Assembly: GCA_037200685.1 (NCBI GenBank)
Contig: JBBCIG010000018.1
Location: 68,533 to 132,532, forward strand
DNA from: JAJKIP01 sp037200685
GTDB taxonomy: Bacteria > Bacteroidota > Bacteroidia > Chitinophagales > Chitinophagaceae
Reading direction: 5' to 3'
DNA length: 64,000 bases
Positions 1 to 10,280 of this stretch are shown here, in pieces (position 1 is the stretch's first letter; every line of letters begins with the position of its first letter). The notes beneath the pieces were generated by a model, which did no database searches, was not told the DNA's origin, and was given only the letters and a program-made list of their open reading frames with translations. Both the position numbers and the translations under genes were made by a program.

Positions 1-41
1 GCTGCAAAAGAAAATAAGATTGTAAAAAGTAATTTGTTCAT
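1..41 (-). CDS. N-terminus of a secreted protein, cut by window edge
   Basis: Reading leftward from the ATG at 41, the first codons give MNKLLFTILFSFAA, a lysine followed by a hydrophobic core, which is the start of a Sec signal peptide. The rest lies outside the window, so no function can be given. A TCACCC-N4-GGGTGA palindrome sits about 88 bp upstream, as it does for three other transcription units nearby, so this gene probably belongs to the same small regulon. Confidence 0.55.
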   Translation of the reverse strand, partial: MNKLLFTILFSFA

Positions 42-121
42 AATCGGTTTTCATGTGTTTTAAATTAATTGTGAGTATAGAATTTATGTTATAAAAATAT
101 TCCCGGGGAAGAGCGGTTCGT

Positions 122-137
122 TCACCCGTGCGGGTGA
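122..137 (-). promoter_or_regulatory. TCACCC palindrome, copy 1
   Basis: The sequence TCACCCGTGCGGGTGA is an inverted repeat with 7-base arms. Its centre is about 88 bp upstream of the start codon at 41. Three further copies with different central bases occur at 2598, 3263 and 6095, each at a similar distance before a leftward gene. This suggests a transcription-factor operator rather than a terminator: no T-tract follows, and every copy is upstream of a start codon. Confidence 0.6.
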
Positions 138-190
138 TTTTATATTTGTTTTGAAAAGAATAGAGTAAAAGATTTAGAGATTTTTAATTT

Positions 191-279
191 GGAACACGAA
201 GGCACAGAGGCACAAAGCCACTAAGGTTTATTTCATTAAGTTTTCTTTGTGCCTTCGTGCCTTGGTGACTTTGTGTTCC
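191..279. repeat. Imperfect inverted repeat
   Basis: The left arm begins GGAACACGAAGGCACAGAGG and the right arm ends GTGCCTTGGTGACTTTGTGTTCC. The two pair imperfectly over about 38 bases around a short AT-rich centre. It lies just after the stop of the gene at 301-1503 (leftward) and may end its transcript. The phrase 'gtgccttcgtgcctt' looks like a family of simple dispersed repeats. Confidence 0.5.
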
Positions 280-300
280 AAAACAAATTGATCAGGAGTT

Positions 301-1503
301 TTAATCTCCCGGGCACATCTTACTTCTATTGCTAAATGAATTGACGAAATTAATCGCATCATCATCCTGCCGCACATTTACATTGAACTCCAATATGCGG
401 AATGGTGTAACAGGCACGCCATCTTTATAGCCCGCATTCACTTTGCCAACTAGGAACATCGAATTACAATTATTAATAGCTGATGGTATATAAACAGATC
501 TTCGTCCGTCAGCCCAGTTCTCAACACGATAAGAAGGGTTTTGACAATAGAGTTGTTTATAAGTCATCTTATCCGAGTAAGCCGCGGTACTGATGCTTTT
601 AATCGCCTGTTCGATATCACTGCGCAACTGAACCGAACTTCCATTTACAAAAAATATTGGCGCCATTAATTTCAGCATGGCTGCTTTGAATTTTTGAGGA
701 TCGCCGTTCCTTAATATATTATGCATAAATTTCACCAGGTCTTCGCCTGTTGCGAATTCAGGAATGGACGACGCAGCGCTCATTTCACTTTTCGCCTGCT
801 GCTCCGCTATGGTAAACTCCAATGTCTTTTTCTTCAGGTCATTGATCTGCGCTGCCGTATATTGTTTTTTATCTACTACATTTAAATCAGCCGCTTCTTC
901 ACTGCGCAATGCCAGCATATTTTTCCATTGTCCCTTTGGATCATCACGGTATAAGCGAACATTCCAAATACATTCCAGTGTTTGCACTTCCGTATTGCTG
1001 GTGATGTGATCGAATTTCATTTTCATCCGGAATTCAACAGAGTTGGGACTATGCCATGTCCATTGTGGTGTATCCGCCAGCATAGGTTGATGCCACAGCT
1101 TTGTGATCACTGTAAAATAGTAACCATAAAATTTCGCCCAGTCTTTATTGATAAAATCGTTGATCTCTTTTGCCGTAGGGTTAGGTATACCGAGGTATTG
1201 ATTACTGAGTGTCCTGAATTTCCAGTAACTGTATTTGCCTACGCCTGTGTATTGGTAAACAACATCGCCTGTTACAACAAGATCAATGCCCGCATACTCA
1301 CTTGTTCTCACTACTTCCACGCCGCGAACATATTCCCAGTTGCCGATGTCCCTGTTCCATTGGCGGGTGCCCGTGCTTTTGGTAAATTTTATTGCTTTCG
1401 TTCCGGCATTCGTCAATTGTTTGCGGATCTCTGATTCAGAAGGTTGGGCGAATACAATGATGGCGCTCATAATAGCTGGTATTAGTATTAATAATTTTTT
1501 CAT
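301..1503 (-). CDS. Secreted protein of unknown function (400 aa)
   Basis: The protein starts MKKLLILIPAIMSAIIVFAQ, a clear Sec signal peptide with cleavage after the alanine-glutamine region. The mature part is about 380 residues. It is rich in aromatic residues in its first half (several W and Y between residues 75 and 190), then has a helical, charged middle and a C-terminal part with three cysteines. I recognise no family. It follows the gene at 1544-2529 after a 40 bp gap in the same direction, so the two are probably co-transcribed from the promoter near the palindrome at 2598. That would place it in the putative two-component regulon. It is probably periplasmic or surface-exposed. Confidence 0.7.
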   Translation of the reverse strand: MKKLLILIPAIMSAIIVFAQPSESEIRKQLTNAGTKAIKFTKSTGTRQWNRDIGNWEYVRGVEVVRTSEYAGIDLVVTGDVVYQYTGVGKYSYWKFRTLSNQYLGIPNPTAKEINDFINKDWAKFYGYYFTVITKLWHQPMLADTPQWTWHSPNSVEFRMKMKFDHITSNTEVQTLECIWNVRLYRDDPKGQWKNMLALRSEEAADLNVVDKKQYTAAQINDLKKKTLEFTIAEQQAKSEMSAASSIPEFATGEDLVKFMHNILRNGDPQKFKAAMLKLMAPIFFVNGSSVQLRSDIEQAIKSISTAAYSDKMTYKQLYCQNPSYRVENWADGRRSVYIPSAINNCNSMFLVGKVNAGYKDGVPVTPFRILEFNVNVRQDDDAINFVNSFSNRSKMCPGD

Positions 1504-1543
1504 TGTTAAATTTTATAGCTGCAGGTGTTATATTATATATGTA

Positions 1544-2529
1544 TTACCTCGTCCACACCAGCAATGAACGGTTATTGGCGGTAAGACCGGTTTCACCAAC
1601 ACGGAACATGTAGGATGAATAGTTCATATTGTCTTTTCCGGATTGATTGTTTTGCCATTCATCTGTACTTTGCCAGAACGTAGTGAAATAGCTTTTGGCG
1701 CAGGGGCCTGTCACCGAGTATGGAACTTCCGATGGGGCATTTATCCCAATTTTTAGGAAATATATCTTTGGCTGCATCTGCCTGGATAGCGGTTTGCATT
1801 AAAGTCCTTGATGATTCCGTATTGGATTCCTGCAAGGCATTTGTATAGGAAACATTTCCCTTCGCCCATTCGCTGGCGAATTTGTTGAATTGGTTCGGAT
1901 AGAAATTTACATAACGGGCGCCGCTTACTACTTTGGCGCCAAGGCGTAACCATACCTGGTTAAATGTATGGCCATAGCAATTCATCTGGTAAACTGAACG
2001 GATCGGCAATTGGGAGTATCCTGAACCGCTTTTAGATAATTCTGATTCCAACTCTGAAGCAGTAAGGGTATTTGTCATTGGCAAAGGGAATGGATTCGGT
2101 AAAACCATGTGTGAAAACACGGATATCAATCCAATAACCGTCGTTGGCCAGTTCTTTTATCTGTGAAAGGAAAACTTCTTTATTAGGTTTCTTTAAAACA
2201 GTTGGTCTTGTTTGCCCCACACTGTTCATGTCTTCTTTTAATAAAACACTTTTATCATAACCATCAATACAATGTTGAAGGTTTACTTGTGCATTTTGTA
2301 CCAGGCTGGTAAAAAGATTATCATTAAAAAAGAAAACAGTGAGGCAGGCGGATTTGGTGGGACTGTAATTTGCAGGACGAACTACATCAGGACCATTCGT
2401 TATTGCTCTTTCAACGGTGCCTACAGGTTGTGTAGTTACTGCGGGGTTTTGCCGGTTGGTTACAGGAGTGGATTGTGCCGTTAAATAAATGCATATAAAT
2501 AATGCGGGGATAGTTAATAGCTTTTTCAT
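1544..2529 (-). CDS. Secreted protein with possible His-Cys dyad, frame broken twice
   Basis: I chose the ATG at 2529, which begins MKKLLTIPALFICIYLTAQ, a signal peptide. The reading frame shifts near 2085-2095 and again near 1750-1760. Joined, the three pieces give one protein of about 325 residues. A hydrophobic strand runs into FTHG near residue 155, and a second runs into QMNCYG about 45 residues later. A His-Gly and a Cys each at the end of a hydrophobic strand is the arrangement of clan CD (caspase/gingipain-like) peptidases, but no overall family is recognised. The remainder is rich in N, Q and S. It leads a likely operon with 301-1503. The two shifts are probably base-call errors. Confidence 0.55.
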
Positions 2530-2597
2530 GATTAATATAATTAGTGGTAATAAAAAGTTTAACGATGTGAAACTATTGTCGTGGAGAAAGGTTTTGT

Positions 2598-2613
2598 TCA
2601 CCCGCCGGGGTGA
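2598..2613 (-). promoter_or_regulatory. TCACCC palindrome, copy 2
   Basis: TCACCC-GCCG-GGGTGA, with its centre about 77 bp upstream of the ATG at 2529. The outer arms are identical to the other three copies and the central four bases differ, as expected when only the arms are contacted by a dimeric regulator. Confidence 0.6.
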
Positions 2614-2630
2614 TTTTGTAAGTAGTATTA

Positions 2631-3174
2631 TTATGATTTTACTTTTATAGCCAAAGAGAATTTTCCTGTTGTGACACCTTTGGGCGCTGTTACGCCGATA
2701 AGAATATTAAATGGCCGTTTGTCGGGTTGTTAAATTCAACTTTTCTTTGGCTTGTCTGTACCCTGTTTTTCCAGGGCCTGTCCCATTTATAATCTGCTTC
2801 GCAGGTAATACATTTTGGTAAGTCAGGAACTAAGTAGTGTTCACTCATAACGGACATGTAAGCATACATACTCAAATCTGCTTGCTCATCTTGCGGTTTT
2901 ACACTGATGTACATAATGGAATGCGGGGGAATAAGTGTGGCGAAGAAAACATGGTTGCCCCTGAATTTCGCATTTTGTAAAGCGACAAAGCAAGCGTTTG
3001 AGCTATTCGAAGCCCAGGAAAGATCGTCAATGATTCTCCCGCTTGCTAAATCGCCTCTTACAATTACAGAGTCATTGCTTTTGCCTGTGACTATTTTTAC
3101 TTCAGCTGGCCATTGTGATTGTGCCATTATAAATGCGGAAATGCGGGCATTGTTATCAATACACACAAAAGCAT
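2631..3174 (-). CDS. Small secreted protein of unknown function, frame broken twice
   Basis: The longest open stretch reads from 3166 to 2690, but both ends look frameshifted. Upstream in the next frame, the ATG at 3174 gives MLLCVLITMPAF, a signal-peptide core, which joins FIMAQSQWP after a one-base shift near 3125-3130. Downstream, after a shift near 2700, the frame continues with GVTAPKGVTTGKFSLAIKVKS to a stop at 2631. The repaired protein is about 180 residues, secreted, and contains CITCEADYKW. No family is recognised. It has its own TCACCC palindrome about 97 bp upstream. Confidence 0.5.
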
Positions 3175-3262
3175 AATTATTTTTTTATCATGCATGGTTT
3201 AAAATTTTATTAATAAGAAATTAATCCAGCATGTAAAATAGAAGCGTAGCAAAAAATAGTAC

Positions 3263-3278
3263 TCACCCGGCAGGGTGA
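3263..3278 (-). promoter_or_regulatory. TCACCC palindrome, copy 3
   Basis: TCACCC-GGCA-GGGTGA, with its centre about 97 bp upstream of the start at 3174 and just downstream of the response-regulator stop at 3301. It shows the same arms and similar spacing to the gene as the other copies. Confidence 0.6.
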
Positions 3279-3300
3279 ATTCGCAAAAGAAGGGAAACTA

Positions 3301-3924
3301 TTATTTCAACATTAATACCCGCAGGCGATGGATCAATGAAAGGCGGGAGTCGGCATCTATTTTCAAAAAAACATTTTTGAGATGCGTTTTAACGGTGTTG
3401 ACAGAAACGAATAATTTTTCAGCAATTTGACTGTTGGTGATTCCCTGGTAAGCGAGTTGCGTGATTTCAAATTCACGATCGGAGAGGGGAGAAAGCAAGT
3501 TTCGGTTTAGCTTTTCCATATTCAATGGCGGAAGCTCGTGATTTTTTTTCTGTGGCATAATTAGAAATAGCGATTTCTAAAGAAGCCAGTAACGTTCTTT
3601 CATTAAATGTTTTACGATATAGCCACTTGGTTTTACCAGCTTAGCCCGCTGCAATGTTTCTTTATCAGAATAGGAAGTAAGAAATAAAAACGGTAATTGA
3701 AATTTATCGTTGATTCTTTTCGCAATGTCAATGCCGTCCTGTTCGCTTCCGAGGTTTACATCCAGAATAGCGGCGTCGGGTGTGTTTTGTTTCTAATTGC
3801 TCCATGGCTTCGTTGCTGTCATAGGCGATACCGCTTACTCAAAATCATAATTGTCGAGGTACATGGAAATATTCTCAGCGATTACCGGCTCGTCTTCTAC
3901 TATTAATATTCTTAGTTTGCTCAT
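3301..3924 (-). CDS. Response regulator, receiver + LuxR-type HTH (frames broken)
   Basis: From the ATG at 3924 the protein starts MSKLRILIVEDEPVIAENI, the acidic cluster of a receiver domain. The phosphorylated aspartate is in AAILDVNLGS and the conserved Thr/Lys region is near FLTSYSD and KPSGYI. The C-terminal 65 residues are a LuxR/GerE helix-turn-helix with LSDREFEITQLAYQGITNSQ and VSVNTVKTHLKNVF. At least four single-base shifts (near 3840, 3785, 3612 and 3553, two at A-runs) break the frame. The start codon overlaps the kinase stop as ATGA, so the two are translationally coupled. It is the obvious candidate to bind the TCACCC palindromes around it. Repaired length is about 207 residues. 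Confidence 0.8.
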
Positions 3925-6004
3925 GCCATACTGTATTTAGTGATCTGCATTTCCACCACGGCGCCGTTGTTATTATAAATATCCAGCTTTGCTTTTAGCT
4001 TTTGTGCAAAGGCCCGGATCATTTTTAAACCAAATGATTTTCCGGTTTTTGCATTCATGCCTTCGGGAAAGCCTTTACCGTTATCTTTTACTTTCAGGAA
4101 CAGGTGATCAGGTTGTTGTTTTAAAGTGATTTGCAACTCAGCCTGTTCATTGTCTTTAAAAGCATATTTAAGTGAATTGCTTACCAGTTCATTTAATATT
4201 AATCCAAGTGGTATCATGGTGTCCACGTCAAGGTCAGGTCTTCTATTTCAGAAGTCAGCTTTACTTTTTCTTTAGAAATATTATAAGAATACGCAAAGGA
4301 CTTTGCAGCAGGTTATTAATATATTCTTTTGCACGGATACCTTTCAGGTTATCCTCGCTATAAAGATTTTGATGGATCAATGCCATACTTTGTACCCGGT
4401 TCTTTCCTTCTTTCACCGCTTCACTCGCCTGATTGTCCTGTATAGTCATGCTTTGTAAGTCGAGCAAGCTGGAGATGACCTGCAAATTATTTTTTACCCG
4501 GTGATGAATTTCTTTCAGCAATACCTGCATATCGGCTGATTGTTTTTGGATCAACAAGTTTTTATTCTTTTGCTGGCGGTAAAGAATAATATAGTTAATC
4601 CCGCCAACAGCAATAACCCCGCACCACTTATTAAATACCAGCGAAAGCTTTTTTTCTTTTGTTAATTGCCCGGCCTTCAATTGTTTTCCCTGTCAATAGC
4701 CGCACTCAGCGCCTGTTCTTTCTGCAGCTCTGAATTTTTTAAATTGTTTTCGTCTGTCAGTAACTGGTTGTTGATCTTTTCTTTTTCAACAACTGAATTA
4801 ATCAGTTCGTTTTCTCTTACTAATGCCCTCCGCTGTTCCATTTCCCTCAGCAATTCGATAGCACTTAATTTGTTTCTTGAATTTAATAAAGCAATCTCCT
4901 GTTCTTTCTTTTCTGACTGGTACTGCACTTCCAGCTGGTTGATGCGGTTGGTAACATTTTCATTGAGCATGCTATCGTTTGTAGCCGTATATTTTTCCAT
5001 GTAAAAAAGCGAACTGTCTTTTTGCCCCAATTCTTTATAGGCTTTGTACAGGTCGCGGTAACTTTCACTAAGATCTTTTAGCGAAAGGTCATGCCCGGAT
5101 GAATAGAGCGCTTCTTTCAATAAGGCAATTCCTTCCGTTGTTTTATGTTGGTTAAATAAAAGATCGGCCAATAACATTTGGCTGCCGGATACGATGCTGG
5201 CCATGTTCACTTCTTTTGCCAGTTTATTTGATCGTTCAATATAGGGTACGGACTCTTCGACCCTGTTTAATTTCATCAATACGGTGCCTACGTTGAAATT
5301 ATCTTCGGCCATGGCATACCTATCGTCAAGGGCATCGCTGATACGCAATGAACGGGTATAATAAAATAGCGCTGAATCCAGCATTGATTTTTTTTCATTT
5401 ACCACACCGAGATTGACATAAGCAATAGAAATATCCGCACTGTCTTTCTGCTGCAGGGCATAACCCAACGCCCGTTTATGATATTTTACCGCGTCATCCG
5501 GCCGGCCGGTTTCCGACAGCAGGTAACCGATTTTGCTGGCGGAAATAGTCATCGCTGCTGTATCTTTTAATTCTTCAGCATATTTCAATGCATTCGCGGC
5601 AGCTACCATGCTTTTATCCCCATAAACCCTTCGTCTGAATAAAGATTCGCTTTTGCAATACTAACGGTCAGTAAATAAGGCACCTTCTTTGTTTTTGAAT
5701 GAAATGCCTCGTATTTATTCAGGTAAATTTCACTCTGGTTGAAATTGCCGAGGTTTTTATAAATAATACCATAGTAATAATAAAGAACATCCAGCCGGTA
5801 ATTGGTGTGCTTCGCTTGCTGAACGCCTTCCATTTTTTTTAATATGGTAAGGCTGTAGGCTGCATCTTTCCGTGAGACTTTCCAGGCAAGATCTTTTAAA
5901 GAATCAATCGTGATACTGTCCGCTTTTACAGCAACAGAATTGCCTTGGCTTTTAATATGGGTAAAATAAAACAGGAAAAGGAGTGACAAAAGCAAAGGCT
6001 TCAT
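3921..6004 (-). CDS. TPR-containing sensor histidine kinase (frames broken)
   Basis: The chosen start, ATG at 6004, gives MKPLLLSLLFLFYF, a signal peptide; ATGs further upstream would bury it. The order is: secreted region with tetratricopeptide repeats (about residues 30-380), a coiled coil rich in E, K, Q and N, one membrane segment near GVIAVGGINYIILY, a HisKA_2-type phosphoacceptor helix with KEIHHRVKNNLQVISSL, and a HATPase domain with NELVSNSLKYAF and DNGKGFPEG. Frame shifts occur near 5605, 4680 and 4220-4300, and the protein resumes cleanly each time. Total length is about 695 residues. It probably senses an extracytoplasmic cue and phosphorylates the LuxR-type regulator encoded immediately downstream. 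Confidence 0.8.
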
Positions 6005-6094
6005 AAACAGTTGTTGGTAAGGAAATATATGAAAATTTAATAACTGCATCCCTTTTTATGTAATGCAAGTTAGCTACCCTCAATAACGATTTTT

Positions 6095-6110
6095 TCACCC
6101 TCGAGGGTGA
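6095..6110 (-). promoter_or_regulatory. TCACCC palindrome, copy 4
   Basis: TCACCCTCGAGGGTGA is a perfect 16-base palindrome. Its centre is about 98 bp upstream of the sensor-kinase start at 6004, in the gap between the divergent kinase and dnaG genes. This copy would allow the two-component system to regulate itself. Confidence 0.6.
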
Positions 6111-6276
6111 AATGTATTGTTAGTAGCATGTGGATTTAGCCCATTAAATCCTCATTTTAGTCACTTTTGACTCACATCGTAGAGCAAAATTTTATTCAAA
6201 ACCGGAATAGATTTGACCCCTAAATTTAATAACTTGCTCGTCTGATTATCCACTAAATGTGGACAAATTATATTAA

Positions 6277-8297
6277 GTGATAAGCCAAAATACTATACAG
6301 CAAATATTAGGACGCCTCGATATTATTGATGTAATTGGAAATTTTGTGAAATTAAAAAAAGGGGGACAAATTATCTCGGTCTTTGCCCTTTCCACAATGA
6401 AAAAACGCCATCTTTTTACTGTTTCACCAGCTAAGGAAATTTATAAATGTTTTGGTTGTGGTCGTAGTGGTAATACCATCAGCTTCATTATGGAGCATGA
6501 AAAATACAGCTATGTTGAAGCGTTAAAATGGTTGGCCAATAAATATGGTATCGAAATAGAAGAGGACGTTCCAGACAGACGAACAGAAAATACAACAACA
6601 ATCGGCGGACAGTCTTTATATTATTAATCAATTCGCCCAGCAATTTTTCACCAGTCAGCTATTTGAAACAGATGAGGGGCAGGATATTGGATTGGCTTAT
6701 TTTAAAGAAAGGGGCTTCCGGGAAGATACCATTTCGAAAATTTCAATTGGGTTATTCTCCCGAACAGCGAGATGCTTTTACTAAAGAAGCAATTCTAAGC
6801 AATATAATAAGGAGTTATTATTAAAAACAGGATTAGTTGTTGATCGCAATGATCAGTTGCAGGATAACTATCGCGGCCGTGTGATTTTTTCCTGTGCATA
6901 GTCAAAGTGGTAAAATATTAGGGTTTGGAGCAAGAATTTTAAAGAGCAATGACAGAGCGCCGAAATACATTATACGCCGGAGAACGAAATTTATGTAAAA
7001 AGTAAACTTCTTTACGGTTCTTATTTTGCAAGACAGGCGATTGATAAAGCGGATGAATGTTTACTGGTGGAAGGGTATACGGATGTTATCTCCCTACACC
7101 AATCCGGAATTGAAAATACAGTCGCCAGTGGCGGCACATCATTGACGATTGATCAGCTTCGGTTGATAAAAAAATACACTAATAACCTCACTATTGTTTA
7201 TGATGGTGATGCGGCAGGTATTAAGGCCGCCATTCGTGGATTGGATATGGCGCTGGAAGAAGGATTGAATGTAAAATTGGTGCTGATACCCGACAAGGAA
7301 GACCCTGATAGTTATGTCAACAAAGTAGGACCAAAAGCTTTCAGTGATTTTATAGCAAAGAATAGAAAAGATTTTATTTTATTTCAGCTCGAGGTTGCAT
7401 TGAAAGATGCCGGGAATGATTCTGCAAAGAAAGCAGATGTAGTAAATCGAATGGCAGAAACAATTTCTAAAATTAATAAAGTAGAGGATTTTTACAAAAC
7501 AACAGGATTATATAAAGCAATGCTCACAAATCTTGAAGATAGATGAAAGTGGATTGCATTCTTTGGTGAATAGATTTATCCGTGACCGAATCGCAACGCA
7601 AGAGAAAAAACTTCCTTTCGAAAAGGTTGATATAATTCCAGAACCAGTGATCTCAGATTGGAGTAATGAGGCTTTTAGTTTATTACATCAAGAACAATTT
7701 ACAGGAGCAAGCGATTTTAAGAGTTCTTTTAGAGTATGGAGATAAAAAATGGGAAGACAATAAGAAGGTCGCCGAATATATATTTGAACAAAATATTGAT
7801 GATGATTTGTTCGAAGATCAAAAATTGCTTCGTTTAATGAATGATTACAAGGATAAATTTTATAGCGGTCGCACTCCTTCATTAAAGGATTATACAAATT
7901 CTAGTGATAATGATCTTGTAAGTGCTGTAATAACTATCACAAATTTTCCTTATGAAGTTAGTAAGGTATGGATTGAAGAGCTAAATTCAGGAAGTGTTAA
8001 TTATAATATTTGGAATTTACCCTATGAAGAATTTATGGGGCATATTATAAAGAGAGGAGAAATTAATCCGGAAATCTATTATACGCCAGAAGAAGATGAT
8101 TATAAAAAGCTTATTGACGATGTTTTAGATTATCTTAAGCTTAGAAAAATTAAGAATATGATTATTCTTAATCAGGTGGATATGCAATCCCGCATCCAGA
8201 TTTCGAAATGGTAAATCTAATTAGAGTACACAATCATCTCAAGGAAGAGCAAATGAAAATTGGTAGAAAGAAAGGAATTGTGATTTATCCATTCTGA
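6277..8297 (+). CDS. dnaG: DNA primase (frames broken many times)
   Basis: Primase makes RNA primers at the replication fork. The chosen GTG start gives MISQNTIQQILGRLDIIDVI, matching the usual N-terminus. The CHC2 zinc motif is present as CPFHNEKTPSF and CFGCGRSG, but the first half lies in a different frame bracketed by two compensating one-base shifts (near 6363 and 6412). The Toprim core follows, with LLVEGYTDVISLHQSG and VYDGDAAGIKAA (about 7060-7240). The C-terminal DnaB-binding part ends GRKKGIVIYPF before the stop at 8295. Further shifts lie near 6625, 6750, 6800, 6890, 6970, 7520, 7700 and 8185. An essential gene with so many shifts argues for sequencing indels. Repaired length is about 670 residues. 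Confidence 0.85.
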
Positions 8298-8482
8298 TCT
8301 TTTTTATTTTATCAGTGATAAGCGGTATCGTCCCAAAACAAATCGATGGAAATCGTATAAATACCAACAACTCCGAATTGTTAGCAGAATATTGATTTTT
8401 TCATTCAGAAAAAAAGTATTTTGGCAACTGAAAGAAAAGGCTTTATTCTTATTTGTAACGGATTTTTTTATGAAAGGTTTTC

Positions 8483-9998
8483 ATGATTAAAAAGCTAACG
8501 TACCGGCTGGTTGCCATTTATATAGAAAACATTTACAAGTTTTCATTGATAGCGGCATTAGCTATTATCTCTTCCTGGCACTTTATCGTGTCCTGCTTAT
8601 CTTTTCTTATAACGGCGAAATAGTCGGGATCGATAATAATTTCGTTATGGGGGTACTCCGTGATATAGGTGGGTATGATCTTTACAGTCATCCTGCCGTG
8701 CCACCGTAATTCTATTACTTTATATTCCCCTCTTTATTATAATATTTGTACAGCGATTGGTAAGCTCGTTAATATTAATACGGAAGAACCAATATACGCT
8801 TACGAATTATGCCGGTGGTGTCGCACTTGTATTTGACATTTTTACCTGCATATTACTTTATATGATTCTTGCAAAGAGTTATCGTGCAAAAAAACAGTTA
8901 GCGTTGCTCGCCGTTGCTTTTTTTGCTTCTATTCTTTGCTGGTTTGGCTATACGTTTTCAAGAAGTGATAGTCTTATGCTGACTTTTTATGCGGCATGTA
9001 TCTATGTGGTTACGAAGCCGGTAAAAAGTAATGATTTTTTTAAGCCATTAATACTGGCATTGCTATCCGTTGCTTGTATTCTTTCCAAGCAAAATGGTAT
9101 TACGGTTCCTATTGTTATTATAGTATGGCTATTTATAAAGAATGCCAGGAAAACAGCTATCTATTATAGTATCTTTTTTTTGATATTATTTGTAGGCGTT
9201 TTATCTATTTATAACAGCATTTATCCTCATCTTTTCGAGAATACTGTTATGGCCCTGCGAAACAGGATTGATTTTCCCTGGTTCTATACGTACATTTTTA
9301 AAAAAATGATGGATTCCATCTGGGCGTTGCCACTTTATTTTTCTTTCATTTTGGCGATCAGGCAGTGGATCAAGCCTGCGACGGAGGATGACAGGCCGTT
9401 GGGGGCTATTTTTATTTTGCAGGCGGTTTTTTCTTTAGCCTTCAGTCTCAAATTAGGTTCCGGGATTGGTTACTTTAATGAAAGTGTCTTCATCGGGTTT
9501 ATTATTCTTACCCGTAAACTGGCGAATACACAATCCATCAATGCTTTTGCATTCGGCAAAAAAGCGATTGCGTGGACATTGCCATTGATTATTCTTTTTT
9601 CCATCCACACTCTTTTGCAGGGCTACCTGCTTTTTATAAAAGACCAGGAAGAAAAGAAAGTAATGTACAATGAACAGAAGGAAATAAGGGATTACCTGCG
9701 GCCAAAACTACAAGGACGGTATGTCTTAAATATGACCAACCCTAATACTCATTTTTTTAAAACTCTATTATATAGAGAAATAGCAGTGCCGAATATTGAT
9801 ATCGTGGATTGCTGTACTATGCCGGACGAGATTTTTGATTACTCTTCTTTGAAAAAAGATATTTCCAACGGTAAAATCAATTTTCTGATCACAGACGACA
9901 AAACAAATGTGAAGGAACTTTGGAATATTTCGTTAAGCCATTTTTCAATTGATACGGTCATACACGGTTATACAATTTATAAATATAAACAGGAGTAA
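8483..9998 (+). CDS. Multi-pass membrane glycosyltransferase-like protein (N-terminus frameshifted)
   Basis: The last 413 residues (from 8757) are open and strongly hydrophobic, with about nine membrane segments followed by a soluble C-terminal domain of about 110 residues. Upstream, an ATG at 8483 opens MIKKLTYRLVAIYIENIY with a first membrane helix. After shifts near 8620, 8705 and 8815 come GGYDLYSHPAVPPY and EEPIYAYEL, which resemble the first periplasmic loop of GT-C/ArnT-like sugar transferases that use polyprenyl-phosphate sugars. The family call is by architecture only; I see no decisive motif. It stands alone between dnaG and a rightward kinase gene. A role in glycan or lipid decoration is inference. 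Confidence 0.5.
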
Positions 9999-10280
9999 TT
10001 CCGCCTGACAGGGGATAATAATGCCCAATTTTGTAATTAAAGTCTTTCAAAGTACACGCAATTAAAATATAGTCAATACAGATGGTAATGCTGTGATAAG
10101 TAGATATTGATTCCTTTCCGGATTTTATATAGCTGGCACGGTTTTGACGCAATTATATATAGCCTTTAGTTATAGTTTTCTGCTACATAAATGAGGATTT
10201 TCTAATAAGCAGGATGTGTTTTAAGGGTTTTATCTTATTCGTTTTATTTATTTATCCATTTGTTCTAAAGTACCCTACCT

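Noticed and set aside
301..1503. Toxin or effector function for the 400-residue secreted protein
   Set aside because: It has a signal peptide and lies in the regulon, but no toxin motif or immunity partner is visible.
3697..3906. Rightward open frame opposite the response regulator
   Set aside because: It is the complement of the receiver-domain coding sequence, whose motifs are clear on the other strand.
8298..8482. Small RNA or gene between dnaG and the glycosyltransferase
   Set aside because: The 185 bp are AT-rich without stable stems, promoter or coding signal, and base-call quality here is doubtful.
9999..10280. Small leftward gene downstream of the glycosyltransferase
   Set aside because: The only open frame overlaps the 3' end of the glycosyltransferase on the other strand, begins without a promoter or ribosome site and has no recognisable features.
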